From assembly GCF_000204195.1 (NCBI RefSeq), contig NZ_AFBG01000015.1, positions 101,410-165,409 of the forward strand: a stretch of 64,000 nt of DNA, in the 5' to 3' direction. Shown piece after piece: positions 28,409 through 37,155 of the stretch (within the stretch, counting starts at the first letter, position 1; every line of letters starts with the position of its first letter). The notes beneath the pieces are model-generated. The model was not told the DNA's origin. It searched no databases and saw only the letters and a list, made by a program, of their open reading frames with translations. The stretch is from Acidovorax radicis N35 (GTDB lineage Bacteria; Pseudomonadota; Gammaproteobacteria; Burkholderiales; Burkholderiaceae_C). The position numbers were made by a program, and so were the translations under genes.

Positions 28409-29692
28409 GTGCAAATCCTTATTGCAGTGTGCGGCATGCAATATCGCAGCGGTGCAGAGCTTTTTGTTCGCGATCTTGCACTCGCCCTCCACCAGCGTGG
28501 CCATTCCATCGTGGTGTATGCCCCCATCATGGGTGATCTGGCGGACGAACTGCGCTCGCGCTGTATTGCTTGTATTGCCGAGTTGTCTTGTATGTCCGAA
28601 CCGCCGGACATCATTATCGGAAATATGCGCGACGATACGGTGGCCTGCATGGCGCATTTTTTGTCCACCCCGGCCATATCCATTTGCCACGACCGCACAG
28701 CTTTGCACGGAAAACCGCCGCGCTTGACCCGCATTCGGCAACATGTGGCGGTAGATGAGAATTGTGCGGAACGCCTGTATCTCGAAAATGGCATTCCGCG
28801 ATCGTCTTTAGAAATCATTTCCAATGGCGTCGACCTGGAAAGATTTCGCCCTCGCCCACCGTTGCCCGCCAAACCGCTGCGCGCGGCGATATTCAGCAAT
28901 TACTCCACAGAGAGCGAAGAAACCGCAGCCATCCGATCAGCCTGCGCGGCGCTTGGCATATCGCTGGAGGTCATTGGAAAAGGCGTCGGGCGGCAGGAGG
29001 CTTCTCCAGAAAAAGTCCTGGCGCAGTTTGACCTGGTGTTTGCAAAGGCCCGCTGTGCCATGGAGGCGATGGCGGTGGGGTGTGCTGTCATCCTGCTCAA
29101 CGAAGGCACGGGCCTGGCAGGCATGGTCACGCCAGGCAACGTCAAGGAATGGCATCGCTGGAACTTTGGACGCCGGCTGATGCAACAGCGCATTCACCGC
29201 GATGCCATCGAGCAGGAGATACAACGCTACTGTGCGCCAGATGCGCAGGCCGTGAGCGCCTACGTACGCGAGCATGTCTCACTGGCCGCCACTGCGGACG
29301 CCGTGGAGCGCCTGGCACAACGCATCGTCCATGCCGAAGCCACCCGCCGCCCGGTCAGCCCTCAGGAAGAACTCCGCGAGTTCGCCCAGCATGTTGCAGA
29401 CAATCTCATGCCGTTTGGCGTTGCACAGGTGGCGGTGCAAACCGGCATCCTGCTCGAACGGGTCGAATCGCAGAAGGCACGGCACAGCCCGACCTCGCCC
29501 ATCGCCGACCCGCCAGCGCCCGCCCCCCATCCCCACTCCGATCCACAGGCGCTGGAACTGGCTGCCACGAAGGCCCTTGCGGCCGATCTGGAGGGGCAAA
29601 TTGGCGCATTGCGCGCCAGCTGGTCCTGGCGATTGACCGCGCCCTTGCGCTGGTTCGGGGCGCACCGAAGCACTAAACCCCAACGACCATGA
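28409..29692 (+). CDS. Glycosyltransferase (GT-B fold, GT4-like)
   Basis: A 427-residue putative glycosyltransferase. The N-terminus ILIAVCGMQYRSGAELFVRDL with LHQRGHSIVVYAP is the usual acceptor-domain start of GT-B enzymes. NGVDLERFRP (about residue 140) marks the domain junction, and EAMAVGCAVILLNEGTGL (about 215-232) resembles the donor-binding EAMA-G-PVI block. The C-terminal third is low-complexity and ends with RASWSWRLTAPLRWF, a tail seen on many polysaccharide-cluster transferases. The start is GTG 28409; no ATG serves. The first 500 bp are visibly less GC-rich than neighbouring genes, hinting at transfer. It overlaps the next gene by 4 bp. Confidence 0.8.
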   Translation: MQILIAVCGMQYRSGAELFVRDLALALHQRGHSIVVYAPIMGDLADELRSRCIACIAELSCMSEPPDIIIGNMRDDTVACMAHFLSTPAISICHDRTALHGKPPRLTRIRQHVAVDENCAERLYLENGIPRSSLEIISNGVDLERFRPRPPLPAKPLRAAIFSNYSTESEETAAIRSACAALGISLEVIGKGVGRQEASPEKVLAQFDLVFAKARCAMEAMAVGCAVILLNEGTGLAGMVTPGNVKEWHRWNFGRRLMQQRIHRDAIEQEIQRYCAPDAQAVSAYVREHVSLAATADAVERLAQRIVHAEATRRPVSPQEELREFAQHVADNLMPFGVAQVAVQTGILLERVESQKARHSPTSPIADPPAPAPHPHSDPQALELAATKALAADLEGQIGALRASWSWRLTAPLRWFGAHRSTKPQRP

Positions 29693-30459
29693 AGCCTCTT
29701 CTTTTGGTAGCCCACCCGGGCCACGAACTGCGCATTTTTGAGTGGGTGCGCCGAGTGAAGCCCCATGTGGTGATCCTGACGAACGGTGACGGCTCCATCG
29801 GGCAGGCACGCCTGAGCGACACCCAGGATCTGCTGGCCGACATCGGCGTTCGCGTGCGCCGCGACTGGCTGGAGCCGGTGTCAGACGCTGCGGTGTACCA
29901 AGCCTTGCTCGGCACCGCACCATCCCCGTTTGCCGGTTGGCTGACCCAGCTCACCCAGGCCGCCCTGCAAGAGGGCATCGATGTGCTGGTGTCCGACCAG
30001 GCAGAGGGCTACAACCCAACGCACGACCTGTGCCGGGTACTGGCAAATTGTCTGGTGCAGCAGATGGGGCAGGCCGGACGGCAGGTCCGCAACCTGGAGA
30101 TTCCACTGGTCGGCCACCCCTGTGACCCCGCCCATGAGGAACAGGCCGAGGTCAAGATCACCCTGTCAGCGCCAGAGTTGGCCCAGAAACTCGCCAAGAT
30201 GCAGGACTACGCCCGGCGTTGCAGTCCAGTGCTCGAGCAAGAGCTCCAGACCATGCTGGATAGCTATGGGCAGCAAGCGTTCGCCACAGAGTGCCTGTAC
30301 ACAGCGCGCCGCACCCCCTATGAGGACGGCAAGGTCCCCGACGCGATGCCCAGTTTCGAGCGCATTGGCGAAGAGCGACTTCTGGCAGGTATTTACAAGC
30401 ACGTCATCCAGGCCCAGCACCTGAGGCAATTGGTGCAGTCCTTCGCACCCCAGCGCTGA
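29689..30459 (+). CDS. Divergent PIG-L/LmbE-like protein
   Basis: A 256-residue protein with the layout of PIG-L-type N-acetyl-sugar deacetylases: an opening LLLVAHPGHELRIFEW, then HVVILTNGDGS, and later VLVSDQAEGYNPTHDLC. In classical PIG-L enzymes the first block is A-H-P-D-D-E, where both aspartates serve zinc binding and catalysis. Here they are Gly and His (AHPGHE), and the later H-x-D-H is reduced to THD. Either the metal site is rearranged or the protein is not a deacetylase. Its ATG overlaps the glycosyltransferase stop (ATGA), and the dehydrogenase gene follows within 10 bp, so a role in making or trimming an amino sugar is inferred from context only. Confidence 0.6.
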   Translation: MKPLLLVAHPGHELRIFEWVRRVKPHVVILTNGDGSIGQARLSDTQDLLADIGVRVRRDWLEPVSDAAVYQALLGTAPSPFAGWLTQLTQAALQEGIDVLVSDQAEGYNPTHDLCRVLANCLVQQMGQAGRQVRNLEIPLVGHPCDPAHEEQAEVKITLSAPELAQKLAKMQDYARRCSPVLEQELQTMLDSYGQQAFATECLYTARRTPYEDGKVPDAMPSFERIGEERLLAGIYKHVIQAQHLRQLVQSFAPQR

Positions 30460-30469
30460 AGTGGACCCC

Positions 30470-31312
30470 ATGGCGAACCGCACCCGCATCGCAGTGATTG
30501 GCTATGGCCGCTTTGGGCGCGTGCATGCCCTGCGTGCCCAGGCACACCCTGCGTTCGAAGTGCTGTGTGTGGTCGACCCCCAACGCGGTGCCCGAAATGC
30601 GGCGCAAGCCGACGGCTTCAACGCCATCGCGTCCCTGAATGACCTCCCCCGTGGCGTGGAGGCGGCCTCGGTGGTGACCCCCGCAGATACCCACGCCGAG
30701 ATTGCGATCGCGTTGATGCACCGGGGGATCGATGTGCTGGTAGAGAAACCCATGGCGAGCTCAGAGGCGGAGATCGACACCATGCTCGATGCGGCCCAGG
30801 CGACCCATCGCCGGCTCTTCACGGGACATATCGAGCGCTTCAATCAGGCGCTGATGTCCGCTCCGTGGGACACAACGCCGGGGAGCATCGTGTTTTCACG
30901 GCAGTCGCGCCTTCCAGGGTGCAGCCATTCGGTGGTGTTGGACCTGATGGTCCACGACCTGGATCTGGCCGCCCACCTGCTGCGCTGCCACACACCGGAC
31001 TCGTTTCACATCCTTTCCGTCCAGGAGCACGGCGACGGCGTCTCCGCACAGGTGGCGATGGGGTCGACCGTCGTGAATTTCCACGCACTCCATGGCGCGG
31101 ACTCTTCCAGTGCGACCATCCGCTGGCACAAAGCCACGGCCGTCTGCGAACTGCCCCTGTCGCACCGCGCAGAGCCGACCCAACCGGACGCACTCACACG
31201 CCAATACACGGCCTTTCACAGCATGCTCAAAGGACAGCCTTCGCATTTGGCCAGTGCGATGGAGGGCGCAACCGCTGCCCGCCGCGCCCTCGCGATCGCG
31301 GCAAGGCTATGA
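30470..31312 (+). CDS. Gfo/Idh/MocA-family sugar dehydrogenase
   Basis: A 280-residue NAD(P)-dependent oxidoreductase. It has the Rossmann motif VIGYGRFGRVHA at the N-terminus, VTPADTHAEIA, the catalytic lysine in LVEKPMASS (near residue 90), GHIERFNQAL, and DLMVHDLDLA with the catalytic-region histidine. GHIERFN is typical of the branch that oxidises UDP-GlcNAc-type sugars at C3. With the next gene, a DegT aminotransferase, it would form a 3-amino-3-deoxy sugar route; this substrate is an inference. ATG 30470 is preferred over GTG 30461 because it gives the family start. Its stop overlaps the aminotransferase ATG. Confidence 0.85.
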   Translation: MANRTRIAVIGYGRFGRVHALRAQAHPAFEVLCVVDPQRGARNAAQADGFNAIASLNDLPRGVEAASVVTPADTHAEIAIALMHRGIDVLVEKPMASSEAEIDTMLDAAQATHRRLFTGHIERFNQALMSAPWDTTPGSIVFSRQSRLPGCSHSVVLDLMVHDLDLAAHLLRCHTPDSFHILSVQEHGDGVSAQVAMGSTVVNFHALHGADSSSATIRWHKATAVCELPLSHRAEPTQPDALTRQYTAFHSMLKGQPSHLASAMEGATAARRALAIAARL

Positions 31313-32418
31313 CGGTGCCCTTTTTTCGCAGCCCCTGGCAGGTGCCTGCGAATGCCACTGGCCTCGGTGCTGCGTTTGCAGAAATTCTGGAAAGTGGCCA
31401 GTACATCCTGGGGCAGCATGTGCGCAGCTTTGAACAAGCCCTCTCCGCCAGACTGGAAACCCCAGTGGTTGCATTGAATTCGGGAACCGATGCCCTGGTG
31501 CTCGCGCTCCGGTTGCTCAACCTGGAACCTGGTGATGAAGTCGTTCTCCCCTCCTACACATTCTTTGCCTGCTTTGAAGCAGTGGTCCGCACAGGGGCCG
31601 TGCCGGTGCTGTGCGACTCCCAGGCCCACGACTTCGTCTGTGGCGAACCGGAAGTGATTGCCTGCATCACACCTCGCACCCGCGCAGTGATGGCGGTTCC
31701 GTTGTTTGGCGATGCCAGTGCGATTCCAGCCATCGCACAGAGTTGCCGCGCGATGGGGGTGCCGCTGATAGAGGATGCCGCACAGGCGCTGGGTGCCCAG
31801 GTGCATGTTGAAGGTCAGGGGTTGCTGCAGGCCGGCACCCTGGGCGACCTTGGAACGCTCAGTTTCTACCCCACAAAAACCCTGGGCGCGCCGGGCGACG
31901 CCGGTGCGCTGACCAGCCGCCATGCGCATTTCGTTGACCGTGCGATGTCGCTGCGCAATCACGGGCTGCACGCAGGATGCCATTCCGAGGTTGGCTACAA
32001 CAGCCGCATGGATGAATTTCAGGCTGCGGCGCTGGCGCAAGGCCTGAGCCAGCTAGACACCTGGCTGAGCCAACGGAAAAGCATCGCGGGGCGTTACCTG
32101 GCGGGCATGGGCAGGCTTCCCGGCATTGCACTGCCTCACCATCACGATGGACACGCCTGGAACTACTTTGTCCTGCGGTGCGCACAGCGCGACAGGCTGC
32201 GCGCAATGCTGGCACAAGAAGGTGTGCAAACCCGGATCTACTACAGCGATCCGATCCACAGGCAACCGGCGTATCTGAAGTGCTTTCCCGAGGTGCACCT
32301 CCCCCATGCCGAGGCCCACGCGCAGCAGGCGCTTGCACTTCCCATCTTTCCAGGCATGACTGATGGGGAGGTTGGCCGCGTCATCGAGGCGGTCGTGCTC
32401 GCGGCGGGTCGACCTTGA
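31309..32418 (+). CDS. DegT/DnrJ/EryC1-family sugar aminotransferase
   Basis: A 369-residue PLP-dependent enzyme that aminates keto-sugar nucleotides. It has SGQYILGQHVRSFEQ near the start, the cofactor-binding LNSGTDALVLAL, EVVLPSYTF, LIEDAAQALGA with the PLP aspartate, and the PLP lysine in SFYPTKTLGA (near residue 186). GYNSRMDEFQAA and the C-terminal IHRQPAY complete the family pattern. Its ATG overlaps the dehydrogenase stop by 4 bp, giving a coupled oxidation-transamination pair. The frame is open upstream but that part is a shadow of the dehydrogenase gene. It is the last gene of the four-gene operon. Confidence 0.9.
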   Translation: MTVPFFRSPWQVPANATGLGAAFAEILESGQYILGQHVRSFEQALSARLETPVVALNSGTDALVLALRLLNLEPGDEVVLPSYTFFACFEAVVRTGAVPVLCDSQAHDFVCGEPEVIACITPRTRAVMAVPLFGDASAIPAIAQSCRAMGVPLIEDAAQALGAQVHVEGQGLLQAGTLGDLGTLSFYPTKTLGAPGDAGALTSRHAHFVDRAMSLRNHGLHAGCHSEVGYNSRMDEFQAAALAQGLSQLDTWLSQRKSIAGRYLAGMGRLPGIALPHHHDGHAWNYFVLRCAQRDRLRAMLAQEGVQTRIYYSDPIHRQPAYLKCFPEVHLPHAEAHAQQALALPIFPGMTDGEVGRVIEAVVLAAGRP

Positions 32419-32552
32419 CGAATGCATCCCCAGGGAACGCACGGTTTAGATGACCACTATTGCGAAAGCATCGACTGATCCGCGCGGAAACCCGGCTGCG
32501 CAAGCATGGGTCAATTCGCTTTGAGATGTACCCGCAGGAGTAGCCCTGCACC

Positions 32553-33785
32553 TCATAGAAAAGAGTGGGCGCTGGATGCGGGCAGCAACGAATGCCCCCT
32601 GGCAACCGGCTCTTCGACCACCACCTGGTTGCGCCCGCCTTCCTTGGCCATGTACATGGCGGTATCGGCGCGTGAGAAGAACTCCAGCACCGACTCGCCC
32701 AAAATATACTGCGTGACGCCAATGGAAACCGTCACCCGGCCCTTGAGCAAACCGCTCCAGGCATGGGTTTCTACCTGGGCACGAATGCGCTCGCAGGTAT
32801 TGAGCGCAGGCAGCAACGACGTGCCAGGGAAGATGAGCAGAAACTCTTCACCCCCATAGCGGCCAAACACATCGCCTCCGCGAACGCCCTGCTGTGCAAT
32901 GCGGGCAAAGGTGCGCAACACCTCGTCGCCCCCCAAATGTCCCAGCTCGTCGTTGATGCGCTTGAAATGGTCAATATCCAGCACGGCCAGGCACAGCGGG
33001 ATGCCACTTTCGTCAGCCAACTGCTTTTGTTCTTCCAGCGCGGCCAACACATAGCGCCGGTTGAAGCATCCCACCAGCGGGTCGCGCTGGGCGTCTTCCT
33101 GGATATTCTTGATCTTGCGGCTGGCGTGGTACAGGCTGCGGTACAGGCGCTGTACCCGGCCCATGAGCGCAATGAAGGCAGGCAAAGAAACCGCCAACGC
33201 CAGCCAATGCAACGCCTCCAGGCGCAGCAGCGCTTCGTTTTGCTGCTCCAGGTAGTGCAGCCCCATCACCACGGCATACAGGCACAACATACAAGCAGAC
33301 AGGGCGAGCAGGGTGGATCGCGGAACGGTGAAAATGCCATAAGCCACAGCCACAAAAGTGAACGGCGCCAGCAGGATCTGCGTGACAGGGGCCAGATAAA
33401 ACAGCCCGAGCATGCACATCAGCGCTGTGGCCACCATGGCCAACTTCAGGTGGCGATGGCGAACCTTCTGGTAGAGGCCCGAGCGAAAAATACCCCAAAA
33501 GGCCGTACAAACCACAGCGACCAGCACACCGAACACGGCGAGCACCAGCAGGTCCACCACGCCCAGTGTGCAAAACGCCGCCACCGCCAGCCCGTACAGG
33601 CCCATCAGCCCCAACGCCATCAGCCATTTCTCACCCGCGCTGCGTCCGTTTCGCGGCCCCACGCCATCCAGCGCGCGACGTGCAGGGCGCACCGAGGCCG
33701 AAGACGAGTCATCGAACTCCATGACAGCGTCGGACAGGGGGAAGGCGTCCGTCGTCGAAAACGGATTCTTGCGACCAAAAAACAT
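32553..33785 (-). CDS. Membrane-anchored diguanylate cyclase (GGDEF protein)
   Basis: A 410-residue protein likely to make cyclic di-GMP. The N-terminal half has about six hydrophobic segments (roughly residues 55-210) forming a membrane sensor of unknown ligand. The C-terminal GGDEF domain (about 235-395) has DPLVGCFNRRY, LDIDHFKRINDELGH and the active-site RYGGEEF near residue 312. No clear RxxD inhibitory site precedes the active loop. It converges on the glycan operon with a 134-bp gap in which I see no terminator. Cyclic di-GMP would fit with control of pili and surface glycans, but no direct link is visible. Confidence 0.9.
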   Translation of the reverse strand: MFFGRKNPFSTTDAFPLSDAVMEFDDSSSASVRPARRALDGVGPRNGRSAGEKWLMALGLMGLYGLAVAAFCTLGVVDLLVLAVFGVLVAVVCTAFWGIFRSGLYQKVRHRHLKLAMVATALMCMLGLFYLAPVTQILLAPFTFVAVAYGIFTVPRSTLLALSACMLCLYAVVMGLHYLEQQNEALLRLEALHWLALAVSLPAFIALMGRVQRLYRSLYHASRKIKNIQEDAQRDPLVGCFNRRYVLAALEEQKQLADESGIPLCLAVLDIDHFKRINDELGHLGGDEVLRTFARIAQQGVRGGDVFGRYGGEEFLLIFPGTSLLPALNTCERIRAQVETHAWSGLLKGRVTVSIGVTQYILGESVLEFFSRADTAMYMAKEGGRNQVVVEEPVARGHSLLPASSAHSFL

Positions 33786-34013
33786 GTGGAGGCAGGCCTG
33801 GGCCCAGGTTCGTTCGGGTGACAGCTCACCGAAATGCGCTAGCTGCAGGAACCGACACCCGGCAGGCAGGCCCGCGCATCTTACGCAGAACTGACACGGT
33901 CGCGCTCCGTGTTTTCCAGTAGCTCAGGCCGTGCAGACAAGCCCGCACAAAGGTGATTTTCACCGTGGGTCAAGCTTCCCGATCTTCACTCGCGCGCCTG
34001 GAGACCGACGCCG

Positions 34014-34892
34014 TCAGGCCGCGATAACCTGGCGACGCGTCCACCAGCCCTCCAGGGTGTAGACCAGTAGCGCAGCCCAGATCAAGACAAAACCTACCAA
34101 GCGCGTAGGCTGGAACGGTTCATGGAAAAGCCACACGCCCAGCGCGAACTGCAGGCTGGGCGAGATGTACTGCAGAATGCCCAAGGTGGACATCGGAATA
34201 AGGCGGGCGCCCGCCGCAAACAGCAGCAACGGAACCGCTGTCATAGGGCCTGCGAGAAACAGCCATCCGATGGTGGTGGGAGGGCCCTGCACCAGCGCAC
34301 CTTCTCCCTGCCACACCCACCAGCCCAGCACGATGGCGGCCACCGGCGCAAGCACCAGGGTTTCGAGCGCCAGACCTTCCAGAGCACCCAGCACGGCGAC
34401 CTTGCGCAACAAGCCATAGAAGCCAAAACTCAGGGCCAGCACCAGTGCAATCCAGGGCAAGCGCCCAGCCTGCACGGCTAACCACAGGACCCCGGCAGCG
34501 GCCACTGCCACTGCAAGCCACTGGCCTGGGCGAGGCCGCTCGTGCAGGAAGACAAAGCCCAGCGCAACATTCACCAACGGAAGAATGAAATAGCCCAGGC
34601 TGGCGTCCACCACATGCTCGTTCTGCACCGCCCACACATAGGTAAGCCAGTTACCCGACAACAGCATCGCTGACAAGGCAAATGCCGCCAGCACTTTGGG
34701 CTGGCGCAGCACAGTCCCCATCCAGGACCATTGCCTGCGCACCATCAACACGCAAAAAACAAACACCAGCGACCACAGCGTGCGGTGCATCACCACCTCC
34801 AGCGAGGGCACATCTGCCACCTGTTTGAAATACAGGGGAAAGAGGCCCCAGGCGGTGTAGGCCAGGGCGGCGTAGAGGATTCCAGTGTTCAT
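34014..34892 (-). CDS. rarD: RarD-type EamA transporter
   Basis: A 292-residue inner-membrane protein with about ten hydrophobic segments. The blocks fit RarD: GILYAALAYTAWGLFPLYFK at the start, HRTLWSLVFV, NWLTYVWAV, ASLGYFILPLVNV, and ILQYISPSLQF near the end. RarD proteins are drug/metabolite superfamily transporters of unknown substrate. ATG 34892 gives the family start; an in-frame TTG 12 bases upstream is less likely. The 228-bp gap after it (33786-34013) shows nothing I can identify. Confidence 0.9.
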   Translation of the reverse strand: MNTGILYAALAYTAWGLFPLYFKQVADVPSLEVVMHRTLWSLVFVFCVLMVRRQWSWMGTVLRQPKVLAAFALSAMLLSGNWLTYVWAVQNEHVVDASLGYFILPLVNVALGFVFLHERPRPGQWLAVAVAAAGVLWLAVQAGRLPWIALVLALSFGFYGLLRKVAVLGALEGLALETLVLAPVAAIVLGWWVWQGEGALVQGPPTTIGWLFLAGPMTAVPLLLFAAGARLIPMSTLGILQYISPSLQFALGVWLFHEPFQPTRLVGFVLIWAALLVYTLEGWWTRRQVIAA

Positions 34893-34942
34893 AGAAAACG
34901 GCAATGCGTGCTGGCGATGGCCACCACCTCATCAATGGTCGT

Positions 34943-34975
34943 AAAAAAACCCTGCACGCCAGGGGCCTTGCAGGG
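34943..34975 (-). terminator. Rho-independent terminator of ychF
   Basis: Read leftward: CCCTGCA, a 12-nt loop, TGCAGGG, then seven Ts. The stem arms are 34969-34975 and 34950-34956 with the T-run at 34943-34949, just past the ychF stop. A second inverted repeat, CATCGGGC/GCCCGATG (34985-35005), lies between it and the gene. Confidence 0.75.
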
Positions 34976-35017
34976 ATGCGGGGCCATCGGGCCTGTGGCC
35001 CGATGCAGCTTTCAGCG

Positions 35018-36112
35018 TTAGACGTTGAACAGGAAGTTCAGCACGTCGCCGTCCTTGACCACGTATTCCTTGCCTTCAGCACGCATCTTGCCTGCATCCT
35101 TGGCACCCTGCTCACCCTTGAGCGCGATGAAGTCCTCAAAGGCGATGGTCTGTGCGCGGATGAAGCCACGCTCGAAGTCGCCGTGGATCACCCCGGCCGC
35201 CTGGGGCGCCGTATCGCCGATGTGGATGGTCCAGGCACGCACTTCCTTCACGCCTGCCGTGAAGTAGGTCTGCAGACCGAGGAGCTTGAAGGCGCCGCGG
35301 ATCAGGCGGGCCAGGCCGGGCTCGGTCTGGCCCATTTCGGCGAGAAACATGTCGCGGTCTTCGTCGCTCATTTCCGCCATCTCGGCTTCCATCTTGGCGC
35401 AGATGGCCACCACAGGGGCGTTCTGGCTGGCGGCGTATTCCTTGAGGCGGTCAAGGAATGGGTTGTTCTCAAAGCCGTCTTCGCTCACGTTGCCCACAAA
35501 CATGGCAGGCTTGGCCGTGATCAGGCACAGGGACTTGAGCAGAGGCTGCTCTTCTTTGGTGATCTCGACCGAGCGCGCAGGCTTGCCTTCGTTGAGTGCG
35601 GCCTGGATGCGCGTGAGCAGCGCCACCAGCTTGGCTGCGTCCTTGTCGTTGCCCGACTTGGCAGCCTTGGTGTAGCGGTTGAGCGCCTTTTCCACAGTGC
35701 CCATGTCGGCCAGGCACAGTTCCGTCTGGATGACTTCGATGTCAGAGATCGGGTCCACACGGCCGGCCACGTGGATCACGTTGTCGTCTTCAAAACAACG
35801 CACCACGTTCACGATGGCATCGGTTTCACGGATATGGGCCAAGAACTGGTTGCCCAGGCCTTCGCCCTGGCTGGCACCTGCCACCAGGCCGGCGATGTCC
35901 ACGAACTCGACGATGGCCGGAACAATGCGTTCGGGCGAAATGATCTCGGCGAGTTGCTGCAGACGGGGGTCTGGCACTTCCACCACGCCCACATTGGGCT
36001 CAATGGTGCAGAAGGGGTAGTTTTCGGCGGCGATGCCGGCCTTGGTCAGCGCGTTGAAAAGGGTGGACTTGCCGACGTTGGGCAGGCCCACGATGCCGCA
36101 TTGGAGGCTCAT
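35018..36112 (-). CDS. ychF: Redox-regulated ATPase YchF
   Basis: A 364-residue Obg-family P-loop protein. It shows the G1 loop [14 protein letters not shown] at residues 8-21, [12 protein letters not shown] (switch I region), and [20 protein letters not shown] (G3). The G4 position is an N-x-x-E type (GNVSED) rather than NKxD, which in this family goes with ATP rather than GTP preference. A C-terminal TGS-like domain ends [11 protein letters not shown]. YchF binds ribosomes and affects stress responses. A clear terminator follows. The MOSC gene lies 83 bp upstream on the same strand. Confidence 0.96.
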   Translation of the reverse strand: MSLQCGIVGLPNVGKSTLFNALTKAGIAAENYPFCTIEPNVGVVEVPDPRLQQLAEIISPERIVPAIVEFVDIAGLVAGASQGEGLGNQFLAHIRETDAIVNVVRCFEDDNVIHVAGRVDPISDIEVIQTELCLADMGTVEKALNRYTKAAKSGNDKDAAKLVALLTRIQAALNEGKPARSVEITKEEQPLLKSLCLITAKPAMFVGNVSEDGFENNPFLDRLKEYAASQNAPVVAICAKMEAEMAEMSDEDRDMFLAEMGQTEPGLARLIRGAFKLLGLQTYFTAGVKEVRAWTIHIGDTAPQAAGVIHGDFERGFIRAQTIAFEDFIALKGEQGAKDAGKMRAEGKEYVVKDGDVLNFLFNV

Positions 36113-36195
36113 GGCAGGGCTTTCTGGAATTCGGAGACAAACCGCCGATTTTACGGGCCTGCCAGCAATCGCATTTCTACTGCCTGTTCACACCC

Positions 36196-37065
36196 TCAAT
36201 CAAAGCGCAGATTGGCCGCCACCCGCTGCCCCACACGCAGCACTTGGCCCGCCCCCCGGCCCACTATGGCGTTCATTCCGAACGTGATGGCGCCATCGAG
36301 ACGCTTGTCCTGCCGGTAGGTCCGCAGCATGTCACCCACCACAGGGGTACTTTGGGCCGTAGTGGGGTCAATGTCGGGAATAGGGCAACGCGAGCACGGC
36401 TTCACGGGCTGCAGGTGGATTTCACCCTCGGCAGCGTCCACCCGCACCAGGTCCACCCGGTCTTCGTCGTGTGCATCCACCCCGGCCAGCACCACATTCG
36501 GGCGAAACCGCTCGATGCCCACGGCGGCATGGCCTGCAGCCTGAAGGCGCACATTCAGCTCGTCCATGGACGCTTCGCTGGCCACCAGCATAGGGAAGCC
36601 ATCGGCGAACTGATTCGGAGCCTCGACACCGTCCGTCCACTCCATGCTGGACAAGCGCCGGTATTCGGGGTCAAAACGGACAAGACGACAGGGCTGACCC
36701 AGGAAATCAGTGAACCACTGTGCCGCCACGGCGCCCATGTCCCAGGCGGGCACCGTGTCTCGCCATACGGTCACCGTGGCGGGCCCCTCAACGGCATCGA
36801 TGGCCACATGCAAGGCCAGCATACCGGGGGCGCGCAGCACCATCTCGTCGCTCTTGAGCTGCGGCCGGATCAAGGCCATGCGCGGCAGCGCGCGCTGGGT
36901 CAGGAACATGCCCTCAGCATCCACCACCATCCATGCACGGTCCAGATCCAGCCCTGTTTCAGTGAGCTGCGCCTCCTGCACCTCGATGCCCGCGCACGAC
37001 TTGACGGGATAAACGAAGAGGCGCGCGATGGTGCCGGACAGGTCGGAATCAGGGTAGAAACTCAC
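36196..37065 (-). CDS. MOSC-domain protein (YcbX-like)
   Basis: A 289-residue protein with the N-terminal MOSC beta-barrel (IARLFVYPVKSCAGIEV, GLDLDRAWMVVD) and the C-terminal MOSC domain. The latter includes RFRPNVVLAG and the cysteine block KPCSRCPIPDIDPTT, whose Cys is thought to bind the molybdenum cofactor. Members reduce N-hydroxylated bases or sort Moco-sulfur; the substrate here is unknown. GTG 37065 is chosen because GAGGAG lies nine bases upstream and it gives a family-like N-terminus; the frame is open to a TTG at 37164 that would collide with the divergent gene. No iron-sulfur domain is attached. Confidence 0.85.
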   Translation of the reverse strand: MSFYPDSDLSGTIARLFVYPVKSCAGIEVQEAQLTETGLDLDRAWMVVDAEGMFLTQRALPRMALIRPQLKSDEMVLRAPGMLALHVAIDAVEGPATVTVWRDTVPAWDMGAVAAQWFTDFLGQPCRLVRFDPEYRRLSSMEWTDGVEAPNQFADGFPMLVASEASMDELNVRLQAAGHAAVGIERFRPNVVLAGVDAHDEDRVDLVRVDAAEGEIHLQPVKPCSRCPIPDIDPTTAQSTPVVGDMLRTYRQDKRLDGAITFGMNAIVGRGAGQVLRVGQRVAANLRFD

Positions 37066-37155
37066 GCGGAAGTGCTCCTCAAAAAAAGACCAGGGGAATG
37101 GGAGCCCGATTTTGCACCGTACCCGGTGGCACAAGCCCCCTCCTACAATGCCGCC

